From: Pseudomonas sp. PB106
Lineage (GTDB): Bacteria > Pseudomonadota > Gammaproteobacteria > Pseudomonadales > Pseudomonadaceae
DNA: 64,000 bases
Direction: 5' to 3'
Assembly (NCBI RefSeq): GCF_009764645.1
Contig: NZ_RWIM01000115.1
Coordinates: forward strand, 1 to 64,000
Shown: piece by piece, positions 48,332 through 56,412 of the stretch
Position numbering within the stretch: the stretch's first letter is position 1
How the letters are laid out: the number at the start of each line of letters is the position of its first letter
Position numbers and translations under genes: made by a program
The notes under the pieces: model-generated
Told to the model about the DNA's origin: nothing
The model's input: only the letters and a program-made list of their open reading frames with translations
The model's database searches: none

Positions 48332-49950
48332 GTTGGCGCTCCGTTGACGTCCAGGGTGTCCTTAACTTTGATTCTGTTCCGGTAATACGCGATGCAGCTG
48401 GCAGTACCAAAACCGAGAAAAATACTCACGACTGGCAACAGCGCGAGCATTTCTTTGAATCGGACACCTAGCAACATCAAGGATGAACTGACGAGTAGTC
48501 CTATGGCCAGGACCACAATGCCTGCCTGGAAAATCTTCTGCATTGTATGGATGTTGATTATTGCCAGGCATGAGGCGAGGGATAACAGGGCGTAAAACCA
48601 AGCGGGTGGTGTCAGGGCATTGATCCAGCCGAAGAGCGTCATGCCTTGCAGATTGGCCTTCTCGGAAGGATTCCAATACAGCATATGCTGAGGTATGCGC
48701 CCCTTGGGAGGTGTTAGCGAGATGCTACCGTCCCCTTGTATCTCTTCGCCCAAGATCAATCCCAGGCTGTTCGATTTCAATGGCGTCAATTGCGTTGCAG
48801 AACCTGTGAGGAAATTTATCGTCCCGGAGAATAGTTTTTCTGCGTAAGCACCTGGTATTGCCAATAATGACTCTTTATAAACGGCTATTCCAAGGGCGTC
48901 AGTTTGCGGCAGTCCAATATAGTAGTAACCTGGAATTGCTGAAAAATGAATATTGAAATTTTTCGGCAAAGGATAGTTCTTGACGAACTCAATCAGGTCC
49001 GCACGGGGAGCATTCATCAAATAGTTGAACTGTGCGAGGAAGTAGTCGCGGACGTCCTGGGGGGCTCCCCAATCGACATCTTGATAAGCGGCCGCCCTGA
49101 AATAGTCGGGTGGCAATACCGCCCCAAGTGCTTTCCAGCGCAGCGCATTGATGCCTAGTTTTTCAGGCTCTTGAGTAATGTAGTTATTCGGAATGGCGTC
49201 AATCAGAACCCATGCGTGATCATAGCTCAATTGACGGGTGTTGGTCGTCGGGTAATGGAATGACTCGATGAAGGCAAAAACCAAGATCCAGCTTGCCAGC
49301 AAACTAACAGCGGTAGTTAACGCTTTCCAATGCCATTTTTTACTGTCGCAAATGATCAAGAGGGCGATAACCGGCGCGATCACTAGAGAGTTGAATTTTA
49401 CGAGATAGGCCAGTGTCAATACGACAGCGGACAGCACGTATAAAAAGACTTTTCCAGAGTGCTTGATATTGAATGCCCAGAGAGCCGTCAATAACGAAAT
49501 TGCGACGAGATCGCCTTGAAGCCAATCCGGGGCGACGGAGTTTACGCCTCCCATGAAGAATAAACTGCCACCCCATGCAAGACACATCAGAAACGCGGAA
49601 GTTTTACCGAATACTCTGTTGCAGATAAAGGTGCAAAACGCGATAGCCAGCAGGTGAAAATATACATGGATATACTGCAGGTTTTTTAGCCATTCAGTAT
49701 CATAAATGTCCGGGCCATTCGCTATGCCCGCGATGTCGAGCGCACCGCGGGTTAACCAAGCATACCCACTGGCATGAATCAGGTTAGACACGCCCGAGTA
49801 AATCATATTGGCGTAATTCGGGTAGTCAAATGCCCCGACGTTAATTGCATAAGTGTTCAGGTATTCGATGTTTAGGAACGCAACAATTGCAAAGGCTAAG
49901 AGTAGCGAATACCTTTGGATGGGTTGCTGAATGTGTTTTAAAACTGACAT
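48328..49950 (-). CDS. Polytopic membrane protein, candidate GT-C glycosyltransferase
   Basis: Protein of 540 residues with about 11-13 transmembrane helices and a large extracytoplasmic loop (about 245-430). This is the architecture of GT-C enzymes that use polyprenyl-phosphate sugars. An acidic/aromatic stretch (AFDYPNYANMIYSG) follows the first helix, where GT-C catalytic acids lie. In this operon it is the best candidate for the transferase using polyprenyl-phosphate arabinose; that is inference. ATG 49950 is preferred over 49956 because AGGG lies seven bases before it. I do not recognise a named family. Confidence 0.7.
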   Translation of the reverse strand: MSVLKHIQQPIQRYSLLLAFAIVAFLNIEYLNTYAINVGAFDYPNYANMIYSGVSNLIHASGYAWLTRGALDIAGIANGPDIYDTEWLKNLQYIHVYFHLLAIAFCTFICNRVFGKTSAFLMCLAWGGSLFFMGGVNSVAPDWLQGDLVAISLLTALWAFNIKHSGKVFLYVLSAVVLTLAYLVKFNSLVIAPVIALLIICDSKKWHWKALTTAVSLLASWILVFAFIESFHYPTTNTRQLSYDHAWVLIDAIPNNYITQEPEKLGINALRWKALGAVLPPDYFRAAAYQDVDWGAPQDVRDYFLAQFNYLMNAPRADLIEFVKNYPLPKNFNIHFSAIPGYYYIGLPQTDALGIAVYKESLLAIPGAYAEKLFSGTINFLTGSATQLTPLKSNSLGLILGEEIQGDGSISLTPPKGRIPQHMLYWNPSEKANLQGMTLFGWINALTPPAWFYALLSLASCLAIINIHTMQKIFQAGIVVLAIGLLVSSSLMLLGVRFKEMLALLPVVSIFLGFGTASCIAYYRNRIKVKDTLDVNGAPT

Positions 49951-49992
49951 TGACATGCCCTGTTATTGATCGTTGTTCAAGTGTCTATGGGT

Positions 49993-50733
49993 TTACAGAT
50001 TTGTTCTTTTGAATATGAAATTTGGCAGGTATTTAATTATGAGCATGATGGGTGCCCAGAAAAATGGCGTATAGACAGTGTCTTTCTTGTTTCTTACTGC
50101 TTTGACGATGCTTTCAGCTACTTTCTCGGGTTGGGCCGTCAGCAGTGGGGGTAAGTTCAAACCTTGCGTCATTGGTGTATCCACAAAACCAGGCTTGATG
50201 GTGGTAAGTGATACGCCAACTTTAAACAGCCGAGCGCGCAAGCCTTCACAGAATGTCGAGACAGCGGCTTTTGCAGATCCGTACAAGTAGTTCGATGGTC
50301 GGCCACGATCACCGGCAACAGACGAAATGACTGCCAGGGCGCCGTGCCTTTGAAGCTCGAATTGATTGCCCAGTAATGTGAGTAATGCGATTACCGATGT
50401 AGCGTTATTGGCCAGTTCACGCAGTGCTAATTGAGCATCTTTTTCGCAGGCTTTTTGATCGGGCAATGTGCCGTGGGCGATCAAAGCAATATCGATCTGC
50501 CTCAGGGTGGCCAGGCACTTTTCCATCATCTGCTGATGAGCGTCGACATCTGTAGCTTCTAGCGTGTAGACAGAAGCAGCTGTAGCGCCAAGAGCCTTCA
50601 GGTCGTTAGACACCTGTTCAAGTTTTTCGCCATTTCGCCCTACCAGAAAAAACTCGGCGCCATCCCTTGCCCACAATCGGGCGCACGCGGTGGCGATGGC
50701 GGAAGTTGCTCCAATTATTAGCACTCGCTTCAT
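49993..50733 (-). CDS. DprE2-like SDR (decaprenylphosphoryl-keto-pentose reductase)
   Basis: Short-chain dehydrogenase of 246 residues. Cofactor motif IGATSAIATACARLWA and catalytic SSVAGDRGRPSNYLYGSAK match DprE2 of actinobacteria. DprE2 reduces polyprenylphosphoryl-2-keto-erythro-pentofuranose to polyprenylphosphoryl-arabinofuranose using NADH. The start overlaps the dprE1-like gene by four bases, as expected for the two halves of one epimerase. A hydrophobic C-terminus (WAPIMLIIKYLPNFIF) suggests membrane association. Confidence 0.85.
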   Translation of the reverse strand: MKRVLIIGATSAIATACARLWARDGAEFFLVGRNGEKLEQVSNDLKALGATAASVYTLEATDVDAHQQMMEKCLATLRQIDIALIAHGTLPDQKACEKDAQLALRELANNATSVIALLTLLGNQFELQRHGALAVISSVAGDRGRPSNYLYGSAKAAVSTFCEGLRARLFKVGVSLTTIKPGFVDTPMTQGLNLPPLLTAQPEKVAESIVKAVRNKKDTVYTPFFWAPIMLIIKYLPNFIFKRTNL

Positions 50734-52046
50734 GATGTTACTCTTTTCCAAAATCGGGACTTGAGGGCAGGATCACGCAATTCTTCTATCTGTTCCCACG
50801 CAGGGTAAAACGTTCTGAAGTGTTCAGCGCTCATGTGAGCGTCTTTGGCGGGGTATAGCCTGCCACCGGCTTCAGCCACAATGTCATCAAGGCGCCTGAA
50901 CAAGCCTGTATCGAGTCCTGCGCGTTGTGAAAAATCCAGAGCCAGCGACGTTCCGGGCATTGGGAAGGACAACAAGCCGGGGGAGGGGATTTCCCCACAG
51001 CGTTTCAGAACCGCGAGGAACGATCCTTGACCCGCTTTCGCGATGGTGCTCAGCAGTTCATGAACAGTCGCTTCAGCGTTGACTTCAGGGATGACGCATT
51101 GAAATTGCTGAAAGCCCTTGGAGCCGTAAATACGGTTCCAATTCAGAATGCCGTCCAATGGATAGAAAAACGGTTCGTAATGAATGTTCTGGCGCGTTCT
51201 CTTCGATGGTTGGACATGCCAATAGGTGTTGTTGAAACACTTCAGTGTTTGCGACGAAAACGGTGAAACAAACGGTGTAAAGGGGACGTTGAGTTTTCCC
51301 TTGTGAGTCAGTTTGAGTTCACCATAAGGGGCGTGATCGCCCACGATGAAGACGCCTCTACCCACAGCATCGCCCTTGGCAAGGCAGTCAATCCAGGCAA
51401 CGCTGTACTCATGCTGTTGATCCAGTTCATCGGACAATGAGAAAAACTCTTTCAAATTGTCGAAGCGAACTTTCGTGCTATCTATCGCGGAGGAGTTGAT
51501 AGCGACCAGATTGATTTCGCTCCACGTGATGATCCCGGTAAGTCCAAGTCCGCCGATTGTTGCTGCGTACAAGGCCGGATTTTCTTCCGTGGAACAGACC
51601 AGTAGGCCGTCGTCACTACGCAACAATCCAAACCGCGGGGTATGACTGGCGAACGTGCCTTTACGATGATGGTTTTTTCCATGTACATCATTGGCGATGG
51701 CTCCACCCACTGTCACAAACTGGGTGCCAGGAGTGACAGGAAGGAACCAGCCTCTGGGGATAATCACCTCAAGAATCTGAGCGAGCGTTATTCCCGCCTC
51801 AACCACGATTCGGCCAGTGCTCCAGTCGGCAGCGATGAAGCGGTCCATCGAGCGTGTTTGTATGACGTGGTCGCTTGCCGCCAGACAGCTGTCGCCATAA
51901 CTTCGGCCATTACCAAAAGGTAACGTTTCCAGTTGCTGATCCTGGAAGCTTTTTATCGCAGATGGCAGATCGGATCGCCAGGTGCAGGCTGTAGCAATCT
52001 GTGGGTGTTGCGGATAACGACCCCAGGAGTAGAGAGGCTTACTCAT
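50730..52046 (-). CDS. DprE1-like FAD-dependent oxidase (decaprenylphosphoryl-ribose 2'-epimerase subunit)
   Basis: Protein of 438 residues in the VAO/ALO flavoprotein family. FAD-binding GRSYGDSCLAASDHV and TVGGAIANDVHGKNHHRKG are near the N-terminus. The C-terminal region has LYPAKDAHMSAEHFRTFYP, with the Lys equivalent to the conserved active-site Lys of DprE1. At the position of the mycobacterial Cys that binds benzothiazinones, this protein appears to have Ala (PGTSLALDF). It oxidises C2 of the lipid-linked ribose. It is coupled to dprE2- and ubiA-like genes by ATGA overlaps. Confidence 0.86.
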   Translation of the reverse strand: MSKPLYSWGRYPQHPQIATACTWRSDLPSAIKSFQDQQLETLPFGNGRSYGDSCLAASDHVIQTRSMDRFIAADWSTGRIVVEAGITLAQILEVIIPRGWFLPVTPGTQFVTVGGAIANDVHGKNHHRKGTFASHTPRFGLLRSDDGLLVCSTEENPALYAATIGGLGLTGIITWSEINLVAINSSAIDSTKVRFDNLKEFFSLSDELDQQHEYSVAWIDCLAKGDAVGRGVFIVGDHAPYGELKLTHKGKLNVPFTPFVSPFSSQTLKCFNNTYWHVQPSKRTRQNIHYEPFFYPLDGILNWNRIYGSKGFQQFQCVIPEVNAEATVHELLSTIAKAGQGSFLAVLKRCGEIPSPGLLSFPMPGTSLALDFSQRAGLDTGLFRRLDDIVAEAGGRLYPAKDAHMSAEHFRTFYPAWEQIEELRDPALKSRFWKRVTS

Positions 52047-53464
52047 GCTGCCGCCCAGAACACAGCGCAGAAAAGTATGCCGACGATCAGGCTGACCCGG
52101 TCGCGAATTGCGAACACCACTGGATCCTCATGAATAAGCCCGCGATGAGTCAGCATCCAGACGCGAGTGATCCAGAACAACAAAAGCGGGCATGCAAGCC
52201 AGATGATTTCAGGGTTGGAGTAAAGCGCCACTGTTGCTTGATCATGGATATAAAGGGCCAGCACCATGACTGACAAATATCCTGAGGAAGCGCCCAGGGA
52301 AGAAATCATCTCGAGGTCATCGGGATAGTAACCCCGCCCCCTTGTTTTCTCTTTTTTGCCTTTGACTCTCGCGTCACGCAATTCTGCGTAGCGTTTGACC
52401 AGAGCGAGGCTCAAAAACATGAACATCGAAAATGCCAGCATCCAGAAAGTTGGCTGGAGCTGAAACGCCGCTGCGCCGGCAATAATTCTCAGGGTGTAAA
52501 GCGCCGCCAAGGCGATGACATCAATTGACATCCGGCGCTTCAGATCAAGTGAATAAGCCAGCGTCAGTGCATAGTAGGTAAGTAGCACTGCGGAAAACTG
52601 CCACGGCAGAAGAGCAATGGCCCCTGTAAACGCGGTTATCAGTAATATCGGGAATGCGACCAATCCGGAAATAATCGTCAATTCACCCGAAGCGAAGGCC
52701 CTGTTTTTTTTCAGACGATGGTGACGGTCATCTGCCAGATCCAGGAGATCATTAAGGATATAAACGCTTGATGCACACAGCCCAAATAGAATGAACGCAA
52801 GAATCCCTTGCCAGACCATTATCGGATTCATGATCTGGTGCGCCGCGAGAAGCGGGACGAAGATCAAGGCGTTTTTCATCCATTGATGGACTCTGAGCGC
52901 AGATGTCCAGCTTTTAAGTGGTGTGCGAGGCGAGACGAACGTTTCTGCGACATTGCCGATGGCCCGAGCTTTACCAAGAACGCCTGGTTCTGGATCAACT
53001 ACATAGGCATGTCTGGCCGATGACCAGACCACTATGTCGTCATGGGAATTCCCTACATAGTCGAAGCCGCGAAATCCGAATTGTTCGATCAATACATCTC
53101 GTTTGGATTCTGCGGTAAGGTTTCGCTCTTTATTAGTTGCGAGCACAAGATCAAAAAGTTGCAGATGTTCTGCGATTTTCTCCGCCAGAGTGTAATGACT
53201 GGCCGTGGCAAGTACGACACTCCGTTTTTCTGATTTTGCCTTTTTAATCAACTCCAGCACTTCCGGATTATACGGCAGCGTTGTGACATCCAGCTCGGTT
53301 GCCAAGGCAAGATTGGTTTTCAGAATTTTTTTACCTTGCGCCAGCCAACCAGCCATTTTGTAAAAGCGGAGCGTATGGTGACGGATAAATGCCATGCCCG
53401 TTTCTACCAAAAGGTCGGAGCGCAGAAGCGTTCCGTCGAGGTCAACAACGAGGGGGAGAGTCAC
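52043..53464 (-). CDS. HAD-UbiA fusion, polyprenyl-phosphate phosphoribosyltransferase
   Basis: Protein of 473 residues. Residues about 1-190 are a HAD domain: motif I VDLDGTLLRSD, motif II VLATAS, motif IV GNSHDDIVVWS. Residues about 200-473 are a UbiA-type prenyltransferase with eight or nine helices, NDLLDLADDRHHRLKK and the second acidic region LKRRMSID. It resembles mycobacterial Rv3806c (DPPR synthase), here joined to a phosphatase-like domain that could do the next step. GTG 53464 has AAGGA upstream and gives a normal HAD start; an upstream GTG at 53584 has no ribosome site. Confidence 0.86.
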   Translation of the reverse strand: MTLPLVVDLDGTLLRSDLLVETGMAFIRHHTLRFYKMAGWLAQGKKILKTNLALATELDVTTLPYNPEVLELIKKAKSEKRSVVLATASHYTLAEKIAEHLQLFDLVLATNKERNLTAESKRDVLIEQFGFRGFDYVGNSHDDIVVWSSARHAYVVDPEPGVLGKARAIGNVAETFVSPRTPLKSWTSALRVHQWMKNALIFVPLLAAHQIMNPIMVWQGILAFILFGLCASSVYILNDLLDLADDRHHRLKKNRAFASGELTIISGLVAFPILLITAFTGAIALLPWQFSAVLLTYYALTLAYSLDLKRRMSIDVIALAALYTLRIIAGAAAFQLQPTFWMLAFSMFMFLSLALVKRYAELRDARVKGKKEKTRGRGYYPDDLEMISSLGASSGYLSVMVLALYIHDQATVALYSNPEIIWLACPLLLFWITRVWMLTHRGLIHEDPVVFAIRDRVSLIVGILFCAVFWAAA

Positions 53465-53762
53465 AAGTTCTGTCCTTGAAATGCTGGACTGAGAGATCAG
53501 TTTCGGGTCGATGGAGTCGGTCGACAGTGGCAATGTACGGGCGCCATGACGAGCAGTGCTTCTATACGGAATTTCGGTCGGCACAGTATCATAGACAAGG
53601 GTTGTAAGTCATGAGGACGCAAGCTCAAACATGGATCCATCTCGTCCTCAATTATCTCATATCCTGTAATGAATGCATTTTTGACAGGCGCCCGCCATGG
53701 CCTAAATTTGGGTAGCAGCTTCGGAAAGGCTGCTTTCTAAAACGATGATGGAGCGTCACTTT

Positions 53763-54098
53763 ATGCGTATCGGTTATTTCTATTCCTTGATGTTTGCTTT
53801 GCTTACCAGCGCCTCGATTGCCGCCATCGCGGCTCCCGTTGCGCCAGTACAGTCGCCTGGAATCTCTTCGACAGCGGAGGTCACAGCCCCCTCCCAAGGT
53901 GCCCGACTCGATCTTAACGAAGCCGATGCGGCCACTCTGCAAAAGGAACTGGCGGGAGTGGGCGAGGCCAAGGCAAAAGCGATTGTTGCCTATCGCGAAA
54001 CAAACGGGCCGTTCGCTTCAGTGGAGGAACTGCTGGAAGTGAAGGGTATCGGCAAGGCGATTCTGGATCGCAATCGCGACAAGCTGGAAGTCAACTAA
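53763..54098 (+). CDS. ComEA-like helix-hairpin-helix DNA-binding protein
   Basis: Protein of 111 residues with a signal peptide (about 1-26) and a C-terminal double helix-hairpin-helix domain (LDLNEADAATLQKELAGVG and VKGIGKAILDRNR). ComEA proteins bind incoming DNA in the periplasm during transformation; in Pseudomonas this gene (PA3140) sits beside the O-antigen locus. ATG 53763 has GGAG nine bases upstream; earlier ATGs at 53745 and 53748 lack this. It is divergent from the HAD-UbiA gene. Confidence 0.92.
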   Translation: MRIGYFYSLMFALLTSASIAAIAAPVAPVQSPGISSTAEVTAPSQGARLDLNEADAATLQKELAGVGEAKAKAIVAYRETNGPFASVEELLEVKGIGKAILDRNRDKLEVN

Positions 54099-54115
54099 GC
54101 TGATTGTTCAACGCC

Positions 54116-54147
54116 AAGAGGCCGGTCATTGAGACCGGCCTTTTTTG
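54116..54147 (+). terminator. Terminator after comEA
   Basis: GGCCGGTC pairs with GACCGGCC (five-base loop) and is followed by six T. Confidence 0.92.
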
Positions 54148-54237
54148 TTTCGCGGCGCCGTGAGCGCCGCGAAACGGCAGTAAGCGTTCGTCGGACGATT
54201 AAAAATTATGGCTATCATATTGAGTTGAGATTATGCC

Positions 54238-54243
54238 TATAAT
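54238..54243 (+). promoter_or_regulatory. Probable -10 of the SDR-fabF unit
   Basis: TATAAT in an AT-rich stretch 74 bases before the SDR start. A -35 at normal spacing is poor, which would suit an activated or weak promoter. It lies 14 bases before the palindrome at 54258. Confidence 0.45.
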
Positions 54244-54257
54244 AATTTCTGCGCCAT

Positions 54258-54276
54258 CTGAGGCAGCCTGCCTCAG
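54258..54276. promoter_or_regulatory. 19-base perfect palindrome, candidate operator
   Basis: CTGAGGCAG and CTGCCTCAG are exact reverse complements with one central base, placed at about +8 to +26 relative to the -10 element at 54238. Position and symmetry fit a repressor operator. The TetR-family gene at 56409-56966 is a candidate binder, but I saw no second copy in that gene's own upstream region. Confidence 0.5.
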
Positions 54277-54311
54277 AGGCGATTGATCCCACAGCGTTTG
54301 AGGAACATTTG

Positions 54312-55115
54312 ATGAATTCTGTCCAATCGAAAGGCACCGCTCTCATCACCGGCGCATCGTCCGGTATCGGTGCGATTTATGCGCAACGTCTGGCTGCCCG
54401 CGGTTTTGATCTGCTGCTGGTGGCCCGCGACAAGGAACGCCTAGAGAGCGCCGCAACCACGTTGCGTGATGCCCACGGAATTCAGGTTGAGGTGCTCAAA
54501 GCCGATCTGACGCAAAAGGATGATGTGCTCAAACTCGAACAACGTCTGCGCAGCGACTCAAGCATCAGTCTGTTGGTGAACAATGCCGGCGTTGCCGCTG
54601 ATGGCCTGCTGGCCAATGCCGACCTTGATCACCTGGAGCGCCTGATTCAACTGAACATCACCGCCGTCACGCGCCTGGCTTCGGCGGCGGCCGCCAGTTT
54701 CGCCAAAGCCGGGCGCGGTACGATCATCAATATCGCCTCGGTGGTCGCATTGTTTCCAGAGCGATTCAACGCAACCTACAGCGCGAGCAAGGCTTACGTA
54801 CTGAGCCTGACCCAGTCGCTGAACGCCGAACTGGATGGCACGGGTGTGAAGGTCCAGGCCGTGTTGCCGGGCGTAACCCGCACTGAAATCTGGGAACGCT
54901 CCGGGATCGACGCCAGCGGCATTCCTGCGGAGATGGTCATGGAGGCCGGTGAAATGGTCGATGCGGCGTTGGCAGGACTGGATCAGGGTGAGTTGATCAC
55001 GATCCCGTCACTGCCCGATGCCGGCGAGTGGCAGGCTTTCGTAGCCGCGCGGCATGTCATGGCACCGAACCTTTCACGCAGCTCGGCAGCCCAACGCTAC
55101 AAGGCAGGCAATTGA
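54312..55115 (+). CDS. SDR family oxidoreductase
   Basis: Classical short-chain dehydrogenase of 267 residues. Cofactor motif TGASSGIGAIYA, NNAG in LVNNAGVAADG and catalytic YSASK are all present. ATG 54312 with GAGGAA upstream was preferred over the in-frame TTG at 54309. It precedes the FabF-like gene by 22 bases. A lipid or polyketide-like substrate is likely from that pairing, but unproven. Confidence 0.85.
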   Translation: MNSVQSKGTALITGASSGIGAIYAQRLAARGFDLLLVARDKERLESAATTLRDAHGIQVEVLKADLTQKDDVLKLEQRLRSDSSISLLVNNAGVAADGLLANADLDHLERLIQLNITAVTRLASAAAASFAKAGRGTIINIASVVALFPERFNATYSASKAYVLSLTQSLNAELDGTGVKVQAVLPGVTRTEIWERSGIDASGIPAEMVMEAGEMVDAALAGLDQGELITIPSLPDAGEWQAFVAARHVMAPNLSRSSAAQRYKAGN

Positions 55116-55137
55116 ATTGATTGGAGGTAACCACGGT

Positions 55138-56412
55138 ATGGATCAGCGTCGAATAGTGGTCACGGGCATGGGTCTGGTTTCACCGTTGGGCAGCGAAGTC
55201 GAAGCTGTCTGGCAGCGCTTGCTGGCCGGTCGCTCGGGTTTGCGAAAACTGCCGGAAGCGGTGGTCGCGGATTTGCCCACCAGTGTCGGCGGACGTGTGC
55301 CGACGGTGGAAGAGGATGCCGAAGCCGGTTTCGATCCCGATCGTGCCACGCCACCGAAAGAACAAAAGAAGATGGACCGCTTCATTCTGTTTGCCATGGA
55401 AGCGGCCCGACAGGCATTGGAGCAGGCGGGGTGGCATCCCACTGACGCAGACGATCAAGCGCGTACCGCGACGATCATCGGCTCTGGTGTCGGTGGCTTC
55501 GGCGCAATCGCCGATGCGGTGCGCACCACCGACAGCCGTGGCCCGCGACGTTTGTCGCCGTTCACCATTCCGTCGTTTCTGGTCAACCTCGCCGCTGGTC
55601 ACGTTTCCATTCAGCATGGTCTGAAGGGCCCGCTCGGCGCACCGGTGACTGCCTGTGCCGCGGGGGTTCAGGCGATTGGCGATGCTGCGCGATTGATTCG
55701 CTCCGGTGAAGCGGACATCGCGGTGTGCGGCGGCGCGGAAGCCTGTATCGATCGCGTCAGTCTTGCCGGTTTCGCGGCAGCGCGGGCGCTATCGAGCGGT
55801 TACAACGACACCCCGGAGCGTGCCTCGCGGCCGTTCGACAGTGGTCGCGACGGTTTCGTCATGGGCGAAGGCGCCGGGCTGTTGGTGATCGAGTCGCTGG
55901 AGCATGCGCTGGCTAGGGGGGCGCAGCCCTTGGCTGAACTGGTCGGTTACGGCACCACGGCCGATGCTTACCATCTGACCGCCGGGCCGGAAGACGGCAG
56001 CGGTGCACGTCGGGCGATGACGCTCGCACTGGCTCAAGCCGGTGTAACGCCAGATCAGGTTCAGCATCTGAATGCTCATGCGACCTCCACACCGGTGGGA
56101 GACCTCGGGGAACTGGCGGCCATCAAGTCGTTATTTGGCAGCGAAAAGAAAATCGCCGTAACGTCGACTAAATCGGCGACGGGCCACTTGCTCGGTGCGG
56201 CTGGCGGGCTGGAAGCGATCTTCACTTTGTTGGCGATTCGCGATCAAAAGGTGCCGCCAACGCTCAACTTCGACAATCCTGACCCGGCGAGTGAAGGCGT
56301 GGATATCGTGCACGGCGAAGCGAGGTCGATGCCCATCGAATATGCCTTGTCCAACGGCTTCGGATTTGGCGGGGTGAATGCCAGCGTGCTGTTCAAGCGC
56401 TGGCAAGATTAA
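55138..56412 (+). CDS. FabF-like beta-ketoacyl-ACP synthase II
   Basis: Condensing enzyme of 424 residues. The catalytic Cys is in VTACAAGVQAIG, and the two His are in LNAHATSTPVGD and SATGHLLGAAG, a complete Cys-His-His triad. TTGGAGGTAACC before ATG 55138 is a strong ribosome site. It is a paralogue outside the main fab cluster. Pairing with an SDR suggests synthesis of a special acyl chain. It ends four bases into the convergent TetR gene. Confidence 0.9.
   Translation: MDQRRIVVTGMGLVSPLGSEVEAVWQRLLAGRSGLRKLPEAVVADLPTSVGGRVPTVEEDAEAGFDPDRATPPKEQKKMDRFILFAMEAARQALEQAGWHPTDADDQARTATIIGSGVGGFGAIADAVRTTDSRGPRRLSPFTIPSFLVNLAAGHVSIQHGLKGPLGAPVTACAAGVQAIGDAARLIRSGEADIAVCGGAEACIDRVSLAGFAAARALSSGYNDTPERASRPFDSGRDGFVMGEGAGLLVIESLEHALARGAQPLAELVGYGTTADAYHLTAGPEDGSGARRAMTLALAQAGVTPDQVQHLNAHATSTPVGDLGELAAIKSLFGSEKKIAVTSTKSATGHLLGAAGGLEAIFTLLAIRDQKVPPTLNFDNPDPASEGVDIVHGEARSMPIEYALSNGFGFGGVNASVLFKRWQD

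Noticed and set aside
53465..53584. N-terminal extension of the HAD-UbiA protein to GTG 53584
   Set aside because: No ribosome site, low-complexity residues, and GTG 53464 has AAGGA and a normal HAD N-terminus. Kept as an alternative only.
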